A stretch of DNA of 44,157 nt from an uncultured Bacteroidales bacterium (GCA_903946925.1 CAJAXK010000192.1:1-44157); one strand, 5' to 3'. Counted from the stretch's first letter, positions 1 to 7,199 are shown. Notes: generated by a model from the sequence alone, not told the origin. Numbers and translations: made by a program.

Positions 1-50
1 AGCGAAGCAGGGCAGAATTTTTAATTATACCCGGTTTCTCAAATTACCTT

Positions 51-85
51 TACCTCTGACAGGGTTTTGAACCCTGTCAGAGGTA
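51..85. repeat. Perfect 16-bp hairpin
   Basis: Bases 51-66 are the exact reverse complement of 70-85, with the 3-base loop TTG. The arm core is CTCTGACAGGGTT. No gene end is visible next to it, so it is better read as a dispersed palindromic (REP-like) unit than as a terminator of a gene in this window. A gene ending just left of the window could still use it. Confidence 0.75.
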
Positions 86-100
86 TAAGAGGGTACTATC

Positions 101-590
101 AGCCACCCCGACAATAAAGGAAAAACCCAAAAAGAAACCAATAACAGCACGCAGTGTCGGGGTGACGAAAAAGTCGCCCCGACACATGCCGAAACAGCAC
201 GGATACTTACCGGGAATTGTCGGGGCGACTTTTTCAGTTACCCCGTCAATCTTTTAGCTACTTTAGCTTTGCCTGAAGATATTTCCAAAACAGGTCTTTT
301 AATGCCAGAGGCATTACATATTTATAAAAAAGAACCAACCTTATGTGGTTCGACCCCTTTGGGGTCGCTTCACCTGCTGATTTTCCTTTGCTATACATAT
401 TTGAATCCTCTGGATTCTGGCAAGTCTGGGCGTGGCTCCAAGCCGCACTCCGACTAAAGGGCACAGAGCCACTACCGGATATTGTCGGGGCGACTTTTTC
501 AGTCACCCCGACAATAAATAATAGAGAAACTCAAAAAGAAGCCAATAACAGCAAGCAGTTTAGTGGTGTCGAAAAAGTCGCCCCGAAACT
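101..590. repeat. Cluster of GTCGGGG-type hairpin repeats
   Basis: Three hairpins of one family occur at 154-185, 216-250 and 481-515. Arms read approximately ATTGTCGGGGCGAC against GTCACCCCGACAAT around a 6-7 base loop containing TTTTT or AAAAA. The 154-185 copy is inverted relative to the others. Single arms remain near 104-115 and 569-588. Roughly 80 bases that include the words AAAAAGAA and CCAATAACAGCA appear twice (about 101-178 and 500-582), so a whole unit was duplicated and has diverged. Confidence 0.7.
300..417. repeat. Three-hairpin palindromic element
   Basis: Three small perfect hairpins, each with a 3-base loop, follow one another: TAATGCC/GGCATTA (300-306, 310-316), CGACCCC/GGGGTCG (351-357, 361-367) and GAATCC/GGATTC (403-408, 412-417). 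The spacing and the repeated 3-base loops suggest one composite element, possibly a small non-autonomous mobile repeat of the kind common between genes in Bacteroidota. Mobility is inference. Confidence 0.55.
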
Positions 591-929
591 ATCCAAAACT
601 ATTGATAGTGTTGCATTCCCAATTACCCCAACAATTTTTAGAAGCGAAAGAAAAGTATTGAGGATAAACACCGTTTAGCAGTGTGGAATCCTTGTTGCTT
701 CGGCAGGCAATTCAGTAGGCTCATTGTGGCACTCAGCACAACACTCCGTGGTAAAAACAAAATTTATATGCGATAATTTATCCCTTATTAAGTATAATGG
801 ATTTTGAATCCCAATCTATAAAACTGATTTATTACAATTGCCTAAAAATATTTCAGTGCCCATCGCTGGTTTTTCAAAAGCAATGTGTCTATATCTTAAA
901 CGTTTTAAAAACACTTAAAATTTACGAAA

Positions 930-1265
930 ATGAAAAACCTAAGCAAAATTTTTCTGGCATCGGCAATCACCTTGTTTTTTGCCATGCAGGCCAATGCCCA
1001 AAACAATGTTCAAACAACACAGGCAGCCGAAAAAACAAAATCAGTAAATTCAGCATCTGGCAATTTTGTTGACAAGGATAGCAACGGCGTGTGCGATAAC
1101 CGCGCTACACGCAAAGGGAATGGGCGTGGTGCCAATTTTAATGACAAAAATGGAGATGGGGTTTGCGATAACCAAGCAAATGCCGGAAATAAACGCAAGA
1201 ACGGACAAGGCAACCAAAACAGGAATGGCCAATGCCGTGGGCCAAGGAATTGTGGAAAAAAATAA
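930..1265 (+). CDS. Small secreted protein with Asp/Asn-rich calcium-loop-like repeats
   Basis: A 111-residue protein with a clear signal peptide (MKNLSKIFLASAITLFFAMQ, cleavage probably after ANA). The mature part carries two similar segments, DKDSNGVCDN and DKNGDGVCDN, at about residues 50-80. They resemble DxDxNG calcium-binding loops of EF-hand or thrombospondin type-3 repeats, although the 12th-position Glu of a canonical EF-hand is absent. The tail is rich in Gly, Asn, Lys and Arg and holds further Cys. It lies 175 bases upstream of an ECF sigma operon on the same strand and may be a target or part of the same envelope response. Function is unknown; metal binding is inferred from the loops only. 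Confidence 0.75.
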   Translation: MKNLSKIFLASAITLFFAMQANAQNNVQTTQAAEKTKSVNSASGNFVDKDSNGVCDNRATRKGNGRGANFNDKNGDGVCDNQANAGNKRKNGQGNQNRNGQCRGPRNCGKK

Positions 1266-1316
1266 AGGCGTAGTCGGCAACCCGCAACAAACACCGGAAC
1301 AAAAAACAAAATAACT

Positions 1317-1429
1317 GGAATCAGAGGTTGAAAATCATATCTTTGAACATTGAACAGGATGACGCCAAGCAAGCTGACATTCAGCTAAAACCAAAATAGG
1401 ATCAAATTGATTTTTAAACCTCTGATTCC
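1317..1429 (+). promoter_or_regulatory. Long inverted repeat with embedded -7 box ahead of sigma gene
   Basis: GGAATCAGAGGTT at 1317-1329 is the exact reverse complement of 1417-1429. A second paired segment, AAAATCA (1331-1337) with TGATTTT (1408-1414), extends the stem to 20 pairs around a 1x2 internal loop, enclosing about 70 bases. TATCTTTG at 1338-1345 fits the Bacteroidota -7 box TAnnTTTG, though no TTG lies at the usual distance. The structure ends 11 bases before the sigma start, so it could act on transcription or on translation of the sigma operon. Confidence 0.5.
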
Positions 1430-1440
1430 CTTTTACATTA

Positions 1441-2025
1441 ATGACTGACCATGAACTAATTACCGGTTTATTAAACCATGACAAACCGGTCGTGCAATTT
1501 ATGGTAAACAAGTTTCACAAGCAGGTGATCACAACTGCTTTTCATTTTGTACACGACATGGATGATGCCGAAGATATTGCCCAGGATGTGTGTGTCGAAA
1601 TTCTCGAATCGGTGGCTGGATTTAAAAAAACATCCTCATTATCTACATGGATTTACAGGGTTACGGTGAATAAATCCTTAAATTTCGTGCGGAAAAATAA
1701 GCGCAAACAGCTTGTTGGGCAATTCGAGGCTTTCTTTTTCAAAAAAGATGGCGCCGATAACCAAACCATTGCGGAACCAACTTCGGGCAATAGCCCTTTT
1801 GAGGACACCGAAAGGAAACAGATACTTGACAAGGCTATAAACAGCCTGCCCGAAAACCAGAAAACAGCCTTTATCCTCAGCAAATACGAGGAATTATCCT
1901 ACAAGGAAATTACCGAAATAATGAATCTCAGCCTGGCAAGTGTAGAATCGCTGCTGCAGCGGGCAAAACAAAACCTACAGAAGAAATTAATCGTCCACTT
2001 CTCCGAATATTCAAATAAAAGATAA
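1441..2025 (+). CDS. ECF-family RNA polymerase sigma factor
   Basis: A 194-residue sigma-70 family protein of the extracytoplasmic-function class. Region 2 is at about residues 15-85, with DDAEDIAQDVCVEI and STWIYRVTVNKSLN. Region 4 is at about 125-185, with LPENQKTAFILSKYEELSY followed by the helix-turn-helix (EITEIMNLSLASVESLLQRA). Regions 1 and 3 are missing, as expected for ECF factors. Only one base separates its stop from the next gene, a zinc-finger anti-sigma, so the two are co-transcribed and presumably form a regulatory pair. The promoter it recognises is not known; the long inverted repeat just upstream is a candidate control site. Confidence 0.93.
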   Translation: MTDHELITGLLNHDKPVVQFMVNKFHKQVITTAFHFVHDMDDAEDIAQDVCVEILESVAGFKKTSSLSTWIYRVTVNKSLNFVRKNKRKQLVGQFEAFFFKKDGADNQTIAEPTSGNSPFEDTERKQILDKAINSLPENQKTAFILSKYEELSYKEITEIMNLSLASVESLLQRAKQNLQKKLIVHFSEYSNKR

Positions 2026-2026
2026 A

Positions 2027-2476
2027 ATGAACCACTGCGAAACCCTGCACAATAATTTATTTGATTACGTAGATAAAAAGATGCCCCCATCCTTGATGCT
2101 GCAATTGGACAAGCATGTAAGCGAATGTGCCGAATGTAAAAGGATTGTGGCCGGATTCAGGGATATGTCGGTATTGATGGAGGAACAAAAGCACATCGAA
2201 CCCTTGCCTTTTGCCGAAACACGTATTTTGCAGGCAGTGGAAACCAGGATGGAAAAAGGGAAAACTACATATAGCCCTGTATTTGTAAGGGTTTTGAAAC
2301 CTGCAGTCATCAGTTTTGGTGTAGCGGCTTCGTTGGCGGTTGGTTTTTTTATTGGTTCAGATTTCGCCGGTACACAATCGGCATATAGCCAAAACGAAGA
2401 AATAATTGAGGCCGTGAGAAGCGATTTGAACGTGCCTGAATTTATGACAGACGATCTTTTTTATTTCACCGAATAA
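2027..2476 (+). CDS. Membrane anti-sigma factor with zinc-finger domain
   Basis: A 149-residue protein starting one base after the sigma stop. The N-terminus has the zf-HC2/ZAS-type arrangement, with C4 and HVSECAEC at about residues 29-36 (HxxxCxxC), the zinc-binding fold that usually clamps ECF sigma factors. One transmembrane segment at about 90-110 (VISFGVAASLAVGFFIG) leaves a short outer tail ending with acidic residues. The usual role is to hold the sigma factor at the inner membrane until an envelope signal arrives. The short periplasmic part suggests that sensing may depend on the next gene product, which is inference. Confidence 0.88.
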   Translation: MNHCETLHNNLFDYVDKKMPPSLMLQLDKHVSECAECKRIVAGFRDMSVLMEEQKHIEPLPFAETRILQAVETRMEKGKTTYSPVFVRVLKPAVISFGVAASLAVGFFIGSDFAGTQSAYSQNEEIIEAVRSDLNVPEFMTDDLFYFTE

Positions 2477-2486
2477 ACCAAACAAC

Positions 2487-3014
2487 ATGAATATTTTGAA
2501 CAATAACCGTTCTGTTTTCTGGGTACTTATTTTCTTGGTGCTGATCAACTTAACTGCATTGGCTACCTACTTTATCTTTATACAGAAACCTGCCAATAGA
2601 CCCAATTCAGAATCTGGGCTGAAGAAAGGGATTGCTTTAAAAGACGAATTGGCGTTAGATGCGGCCCAATCCATTGCAGTGAATAAAATTAATGCAACCT
2701 ATCAGGCTTCGAGCGAGCCGATAGTGGCTGCAATCAGGGAGAAAAAGGCGGATTTGCTTGATGAATTGTCGAAAGCAAGTTCGGATTCGGTGGCAATTAT
2801 AAGTATTGCAAACGAAGTGGTTGCGGCGCAGAAAGAACTTCAGTTTGCCAACATAAAGCAATTTCTCGATTTGAAAAAAGTATGCACCCCCGAACAAACC
2901 AAAAAGCTTTCGCAGATATACGCCGAGCTATACGGTTTCGGGAATAAAGGTAAAGGGCAGGGAAAGGGGATGCGTCATCGCTATGGACAACAAAAAAATG
3001 TGCCAAAACAGTAG
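2487..3014 (+). CDS. Spy/CpxP-like periplasmic stress or metal-sensing protein
   Basis: A 175-residue protein with an N-terminal membrane anchor (VFWVLIFLVLINLTALATYF) and a largely helical, charged outer domain. The segment CTPEQTKKLSQIYAEL at about residues 132-147 resembles the LTxxQ-type motif of Spy, CpxP and the heavy-metal sensor CnrX/ZraP group. The tail is Gly, Lys, Arg and His rich. It is third in the sigma/anti-sigma operon, 10 bases after the anti-sigma gene, a placement common in Bacteroidota for a periplasmic sensor or chaperone. Assignment to the broad family is fairly safe; the ligand or client is unknown. Confidence 0.72.
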   Translation: MNILNNNRSVFWVLIFLVLINLTALATYFIFIQKPANRPNSESGLKKGIALKDELALDAAQSIAVNKINATYQASSEPIVAAIREKKADLLDELSKASSDSVAIISIANEVVAAQKELQFANIKQFLDLKKVCTPEQTKKLSQIYAELYGFGNKGKGQGKGMRHRYGQQKNVPKQ

Positions 3015-3102
3015 GGCGTTTGCACCTATTGAAGTTTTGTTGTTCAGATTCCAGATGCAAATCTTTCCCTCAGTTTAGGGGCTTTCGGGAACATAACCCA
3101 GT

Positions 3103-3210
3103 TTATCTACCGATGTTTTTCTCAAACCTTTTAAGCATCAGTTTTATAGCATAAAAAGAAACTGCTATAAGCACCGGCCATGTAAAAAGCCATATTATTT
3201 GTGTCAACAT
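3103..3210 (-). CDS. 35-residue single-pass membrane protein downstream of cydB
   Basis: Read on the minus strand, an ATG at 3208-3210 opens a 35-codon frame ending with TAA at 3103-3105. The product begins MLTQ, has one hydrophobic span centred on WLFTWPVLIAVSFY, and ends in a basic tail (KLMLKRFEKN). It lies 129 bases beyond the cydB stop on the same strand, separated by a 9-bp tandem repeat. Size, topology and place match the tiny subunits of cytochrome bd oxidases (CydX, CydS and CydH are single-helix proteins of this scale), but I recognise no specific family. The leader before the ATG is AT-rich, normal for Bacteroidota. The role in the oxidase is inference from position and shape. Confidence 0.6.
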   Translation of the reverse strand: MLTQIIWLFTWPVLIAVSFYAIKLMLKRFEKNIGR

Positions 3211-3266
3211 TTTATTTGGTTTTAAATTTATCTTTCAAGAAAACTCTTTCAACTTCTTTCATTCCC

Positions 3267-3334
3267 CACTTCAAGTACTTTAGGCACTTTAAGTATTTTA
3301 GGCACTCAAGGCACTTTAAGTACTTCAGCCACTC
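3267..3334. repeat. 9-bp tandem repeat (AGTGCCTAA type) after cydB
   Basis: On the minus strand the sequence after the cydB stop is built from 9-base units close to AGTGCCTAA and AGTACTTAA. It begins almost at the stop codon with GGGGAGTGGCT. The same element follows the stop at 6731. Units contain stop codons on the minus strand, so it is not a coding extension of cydB. Confidence 0.8.
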
Positions 3335-3339
3335 CCCTC

Positions 3340-4512
3340 TCAATAAACATGCGTTTCGTTATTCAACTCTTCCATATCAATTTTCTTATTGTCAATGGAA
3401 CGCCAGGCAACGAAAATATAGGCAATTACAAATGGCACCAACAAGGAAACATAGCTCATAACTGTTAATGTATATAGGCTCGATGAGCTATTCTGTATGG
3501 TCAACGAACTTTGCAGATCGAAAGTGGAAGGATAGTAAGCCGTATTGTTGAAACCTGCAAGCAGGAACAAAGCCAAAACAGTGAACACAGTGCCAATACC
3601 GGCTCCCCAAATCCCTTTGGTGCTGCATTTCTCGAAACAGGTAAGCGGGTGGATTATCCCGATCAAAACAAAAGCCACACCCAAAACAAACATTGCTGCA
3701 ACCACTGGCATTTCAATCAGGTTATGAAGGTATTTGTACGGTTCCATAAACACTTCTTTGGTATCGGGGTTAACAGCAAAGCCACTCGAAAGCAAGGTCC
3801 ATATTACGAAAAGCAGAAAGAAAAAAACAAATGGGAATGCATTTATAAGAAGTTGTTTTTTAACACGTTCCATCATTTCAGCATGTTTAATGCGATTCAT
3901 AAAATAGAGCAGGGCAAGCACACGCGAAAGGAAAAGGACTGCCAATCCAAGGCTAAGGTTCTGTAGGCTTAAGGCTGCTTCGAGGCCATGTGCAGGCCCG
4001 GTCCATTCCGAAATAATCGGCATTTTGTTGCCGGTAAGCCGGGTAATGTTCATAAAATCAACTGAAAATTGAGAACCAGTAAAAAAAGTCGCTACCGCGG
4101 CCCCGATCAATACAGGTGCAAGGATGCCATTTAGAAGCAGGAATGTTTCGTAAACCCTTTTGCCAAGAAAGTTGCCCACTTTGCTGCGGTATTCGTACGA
4201 AACAGCTTGTATGACAAAAGCAAACAAAATTACGATCCAGACCCAGTAAGCCCCACCAAAGCTGGTGGAATAAAACAAAGGGAACGATGCAAAAAACGCA
4301 CCTCCAAAAGTTACCAATGTGGTAAATGTGAACTCCCATTTCCGACCCAACAGGTTGATTAGGATTGTGCGTTCGTCATCGGTTTTGCCAATGGTGTAAA
4401 TGAGCGTTTGCCCACCCTGAACAAACATCAGGAAGACGAGTATTGCCCCGAGTAATGAAACAATAATCCACCAATACTGCTGCAAGGTTATATATGAGAA
4501 TGCTTCGAACAT
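3340..4512 (-). CDS. cydB: Cytochrome bd ubiquinol oxidase subunit II
   Basis: A 390-residue polytopic inner-membrane protein, the usual CydB length, with about eight to nine hydrophobic segments. The N-terminal span with ILVFLMFVQGGQTLIYTIG and the following DERTILINLLGRKWEFTFT are characteristic of CydB. With CydA it forms the quinol-oxidising, oxygen-reducing bd oxidase used at low oxygen; CydB binds no haem of its own in most members. It starts 11 bases after cydA, so the two are translated from one message. The stop is followed within a few bases by a 9-bp tandem repeat and then by a possible small third subunit. Confidence 0.95.
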   Translation of the reverse strand: MFEAFSYITLQQYWWIIVSLLGAILVFLMFVQGGQTLIYTIGKTDDERTILINLLGRKWEFTFTTLVTFGGAFFASFPLFYSTSFGGAYWVWIVILFAFVIQAVSYEYRSKVGNFLGKRVYETFLLLNGILAPVLIGAAVATFFTGSQFSVDFMNITRLTGNKMPIISEWTGPAHGLEAALSLQNLSLGLAVLFLSRVLALLYFMNRIKHAEMMERVKKQLLINAFPFVFFFLLFVIWTLLSSGFAVNPDTKEVFMEPYKYLHNLIEMPVVAAMFVLGVAFVLIGIIHPLTCFEKCSTKGIWGAGIGTVFTVLALFLLAGFNNTAYYPSTFDLQSSLTIQNSSSSLYTLTVMSYVSLLVPFVIAYIFVAWRSIDNKKIDMEELNNETHVY

Positions 4513-4523
4513 GGTTTCAGGTT

Positions 4524-6104
4524 TTATAAGTTAGTATTTGCGGTTAAAGTTTCGGGTGTGGTTGTATCTTCGCCAGGCCCTTTTTTGATCTGTACTGTCA
4601 TGATTTTAATTTCGGCAATCAGCAAGGCAGTAAAAATAACAAAGAACATCCAGAAAGTGATTTGCACCGATGCTGGTTGCAATTGCGACACGGCAGCAAT
4701 GGAAGGCAGTATATCCTGTATAACCCATGGCTGTCGGCCAACTTCAGCAACAACCCAACCTAATTCGACAGCTATGTAAGCCAATGGGATGGTCCATAAA
4801 GCAGTATAGAGAATCCACTTGTTTTTCGCAATTTTATCCTTTAAGGTCAGTACTAAAACAACGAAAAACAGTAGCATAAAATGAAACCCAAGGCCCACCA
4901 TTATACGGAAAGAGTAAAAAGTAGTGGGTACATGAGGCACCAGTTCGTGTACATCGCGACCAGCATAATAACCATACCCAAAGTATTTGTAGTTTTCCTC
5001 GAATGTTGCGAGAGCTGTGGCTGCAAGACTATCATTGCCCGCTTTTCTGGCATTTTTATAATCGGCAAGGGAGGTAATGGCAAGTTTTCCAATCTCACTT
5101 TTTTGTTTATAGGATAAAATATTGCGTTCCGGATTTCCGTGAACCAAATCCTGGATTCCAGGCACATACGCATTTGGGTCGAGGAATGCCATGTACGATA
5201 GCATATTAGGTATCTCGATCATAAAGCGGAAATCTTGCTTTTTGTGGTCTGCTTGCGCAGCATTTTCTTTCAGAATACCAATAGCAACCAAGGGCGCATT
5301 CTGTTGGCCGATATAGAGGTTTTCCATTGCGGCAAATTTCATAGGCTGAAACTGAGCCATGTTCCGAGCAGAACCATCGCCTGTTAAAACAATAAATGCA
5401 GATGTGATCAACCCGAAAACACTTGCCACAATCATGCTGCGTTTTGCAAAAAGGTGTTCCCTGTTTTTGAGCAAATACCAGGCACTTACACCCATAACGA
5501 ATACTGAAGCAAGCACATACCCCGATGAAATGGTATGCAGGAATTTATTGATTGCCACAGGCGAAAACAATACTTCCCAGAAATCCACCATTTCGTTGCG
5601 GGCAGTGTCAGGGTTAAATTTCATCCCAACCGGATTCTGCATCCATGCATTGGCAACCAAAATCCATAGAGCCGAAAGGTTTGATCCAATAGCCACCAGC
5701 CAGGTGGAAAGCAAATGGAATTTCTTGCTAACCTTATTCCAGCCAAAAAACATAACGGCTATAAACGTGCTTTCGAGGAAAAAAGCCATGATGCCTTCAA
5801 TAGCCAACGGGGCACCGAAAATATCGCCAACAAACCAGGAATAGTTGGACCAATTGGTGCCGAATTCAAATTCGAGGATAATCCCGGTAGCCACACCAAT
5901 GGCGAAATTGATACCAAAAATCGTCATCCAAAATTTGGTGATGCGTTTCCATTCCGGATTTCCGGTACGAACATACAGGGTTTCCATAAATGCTACAATG
6001 AAGGAAAGCCCAAGGGTAAGCGGCACAAAAAGCCAATGGTACATGGCTGTGAGCGCAAATTGTGCCCGCGACCAGTTTACAAGCGAGAAATCTATGTTTT
6101 CCAT
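4524..6104 (-). CDS. cydA: Cytochrome bd ubiquinol oxidase subunit I
   Basis: A 526-residue membrane protein carrying the haems b558, b595 and d. Likely axial ligands are H23 (in TAMYHWLFVPLTLG), H190 (in NKFLHTISSGYV) and M402 (in FYSFRIMVGLGF). The signature GRQPW is near residue 450. The segment between helices 6 and 7 (about residues 250-390, beginning KFAAMENLY) is about as long as in E. coli CydA, so this is the long Q-loop form. It oxidises quinol and reduces oxygen to water without proton pumping. The operon order is DUF4492, cydA, cydB; the gap to DUF4492 is unusually long (262 bases) and filled with a tandem repeat. Confidence 0.96.
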   Translation of the reverse strand: MENIDFSLVNWSRAQFALTAMYHWLFVPLTLGLSFIVAFMETLYVRTGNPEWKRITKFWMTIFGINFAIGVATGIILEFEFGTNWSNYSWFVGDIFGAPLAIEGIMAFFLESTFIAVMFFGWNKVSKKFHLLSTWLVAIGSNLSALWILVANAWMQNPVGMKFNPDTARNEMVDFWEVLFSPVAINKFLHTISSGYVLASVFVMGVSAWYLLKNREHLFAKRSMIVASVFGLITSAFIVLTGDGSARNMAQFQPMKFAAMENLYIGQQNAPLVAIGILKENAAQADHKKQDFRFMIEIPNMLSYMAFLDPNAYVPGIQDLVHGNPERNILSYKQKSEIGKLAITSLADYKNARKAGNDSLAATALATFEENYKYFGYGYYAGRDVHELVPHVPTTFYSFRIMVGLGFHFMLLFFVVLVLTLKDKIAKNKWILYTALWTIPLAYIAVELGWVVAEVGRQPWVIQDILPSIAAVSQLQPASVQITFWMFFVIFTALLIAEIKIMTVQIKKGPGEDTTTPETLTANTNL

Positions 6105-6145
6105 ATTTTGTTTTTTAGGGAATTTGTTGGTTGTTAAGTTTGTTT

Positions 6146-6330
6146 GTTCAAGGGCTCAAGGGTTCAAAGGTTCAATGCTTCGCGTTCAAGGTTCAAGGGT
6201 TCAATGCTTCGCGTTTAAGGTTCGATGCTTCGCGTTCAAGGTTCGATGCTTCGCGTTCAAGGGTTCAATGCTTCGCGTTCAAATGTTCAATTGTTCGAAT
6301 GTTCTATTGTTCAATTATTCTATTGTTATT
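6146..6330. repeat. Degenerate tandem repeat between DUF4492 and cydA
   Basis: Runs of TTCAAGG and TTCGATG alternate with the 12-base word ATGCTTCGCGTT, which occurs five times (starting 6175, 6204, 6225, 6246 and 6268; spacing 29, 21, 21 and 22). The flank toward DUF4492 decays into TTCAATTGTTC and TTCTATTG words. It sits inside what should be one transcript, so it is transcribed but untranslated. Confidence 0.85.
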
Positions 6331-6366
6331 TTCAAAAAAAACATTCGCATTGAAACACATAAACCT

Positions 6367-6573
6367 TTATTTCGTCAATTGTTCAATTACATGATCGCTT
6401 CTTTCCTGATCCGTATCAAAGTTGGTTTTCAAGTAGTTGGGGAAAAAGAACAGTTTCAATATCAAGAACATTACTACAAGCTTGATGAGAATGATTGCCC
6501 ACAACTTTTTCCCCAAGGTCATACTTCTGAACCCTTGCCAATAAAATTGGTATATGTTTCTGATAATTTGCAT
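6367..6573 (-). CDS. DUF4492 small membrane protein of the cyd operon
   Basis: A 68-residue protein: a short amphipathic N-terminus with IYQFYWQGFRSMTLGKKLW, then one hydrophobic helix (AIILIKLVVMFLILKLFFF) and a charged tail. The FYxxGFRSMTLGKxLW pattern followed by LKLFFFP is what I know of the DUF4492 family, which is repeatedly found directly upstream of cydA in Bacteroidota. It is therefore a candidate accessory or assembly subunit of the bd oxidase, though no biochemical role is established. No good TAnnTTTG box is visible upstream; the 9-bp tandem repeat lies between this gene and the preceding NifX-like gene. Confidence 0.85.
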   Translation of the reverse strand: MQIIRNIYQFYWQGFRSMTLGKKLWAIILIKLVVMFLILKLFFFPNYLKTNFDTDQERSDHVIEQLTK

Positions 6574-6650
6574 TCAACTAAACGTTTAAATCTTGAGTTC
6601 GTAAAATTACTTTAACTATTGATTTGGATTACAATTCAGGACATTTTCAG

Positions 6651-6729
6651 ACACTTCAGGCACTCCAAGTACTTTAGGCACTTTAGGCACTTTAGGCACT
6701 TTAGGCACTCCAAGTACTTTAGCCACTCC
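6651..6729. repeat. 9-bp tandem repeat (AGTGCCTAA type) after the NifX-like gene
   Basis: Second copy of the repeat seen after cydB. On the minus strand it starts right after the stop at 6731 with GGGGAGTGGCTAAAGTACTT and continues with exact AGTGCCTAA units in the centre. The shared boundary sequence next to the stop shows that both copies are one element rather than chance low complexity. Confidence 0.82.
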
Positions 6730-6730
6730 C

Positions 6731-7117
6731 CTAATGGCTACACTGATGCCCACCACCTTCGCCATGATGCGATTCATGTTGATGGCAACTCTCTCCGCTA
6801 TCGGAGATCAAACCTGAAATAAAATTTTTCACCACTTCTTGGGCATCGCCTGAGCAGCCTCTTATTACTTCGATTCCAGAGTTAGCCAATACATTTATTG
6901 CACCTCCACCAATTCCGCCAGCAAGCATGATCGTTACGCCATCAGCGGCCAACACACCGGCTATATTCGACTTACAGCCGCATCCTTGAACAGATGGCAT
7001 TATGTTGATTTTGGTTATCTGGTTTTCTTCGGATACGGTGAATACACTGTAAAACTCACAATGGCCAAAATGACCATCAACCTGATTAGTACTTGTTACC
7101 GGAACTGCTATTTTCAT
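6731..7117 (-). CDS. NifX/NifB-type dinitrogenase cofactor-domain protein
   Basis: A 128-residue protein with the NifX/NifY/NifB C-terminal fold: MKIAVPVTS at the start, VDGHFGHCEFYSVF at about residues 13-26, and the glycine-rich ADGVTIMLAGGIGGGAINVL at about 59-78. The family binds iron-sulfur or iron-molybdenum clusters in nitrogenase assembly, but many members, such as MTH1175-like proteins, occur in organisms without nitrogenase. The last 20 residues are His, Cys and Glu rich (CHQHESHHGEGGGHQCSH), suggesting metal binding. It sits with DUF134 and DUF1847 genes, a grouping that points to a redox or metal-related role rather than nitrogen fixation; no nifHDK genes are present. Confidence 0.87.
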   Translation of the reverse strand: MKIAVPVTSTNQVDGHFGHCEFYSVFTVSEENQITKINIMPSVQGCGCKSNIAGVLAADGVTIMLAGGIGGGAINVLANSGIEVIRGCSGDAQEVVKNFISGLISDSGESCHQHESHHGEGGGHQCSH

Positions 7118-7140
7118 CTTAATTTCTATTTTTATTGCTT

Positions 7141-7199
7141 GTTACTATTTTCTTTTTACTGTTTACTATTTCCCAATTTCTATTTCCCAATTCCCAATA
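7141..7199. repeat. TTACTATTT / TTCCCAATT low-complexity repeat across a stop codon
   Basis: Short words (TTACTATTT, TTTCTATTT, CCCAATTT) repeat from 7141 to 7199. The repeat overlaps the DUF1847 stop at 7180-7182 and encodes that protein's last residues (LLGIGK), so the repeat either wore into the gene or supplied a new C-terminus. Confidence 0.6.

Larger units (their letters stand above)
1..929. other. Gene-free left edge with palindromic repeats
   Basis: I see no credible coding gene here. Open frames exist but have no recognisable protein features and are crossed by inverted repeats. The region holds a perfect 16-bp hairpin, a family of GTCGGGG-type hairpins and a cluster of three short hairpins, each listed separately. 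The last 250 bases before the first gene are AT-rich and must hold its promoter, but no good TTG/TAnnTTTG pair is visible. Confidence 0.7.

Noticed and set aside
797-1072. Plus-strand 91-residue ORF
   Set aside because: It overlaps the secreted protein gene at 930 in another frame; the latter has a clear signal peptide and repeated loops.
5845-6615. Plus-strand 256-residue ORF
   Set aside because: It is antisense to cydA and DUF4492 and crosses a tandem repeat that gives its repetitive middle.
3201-6822. Plus-strand ORFs rich in HFRHFKYF repeats at 3201-3461 and 6619-6822
   Set aside because: They are translations of the 9-bp tandem repeat. They have no start context or independent support and overlap the 3' ends of real genes.
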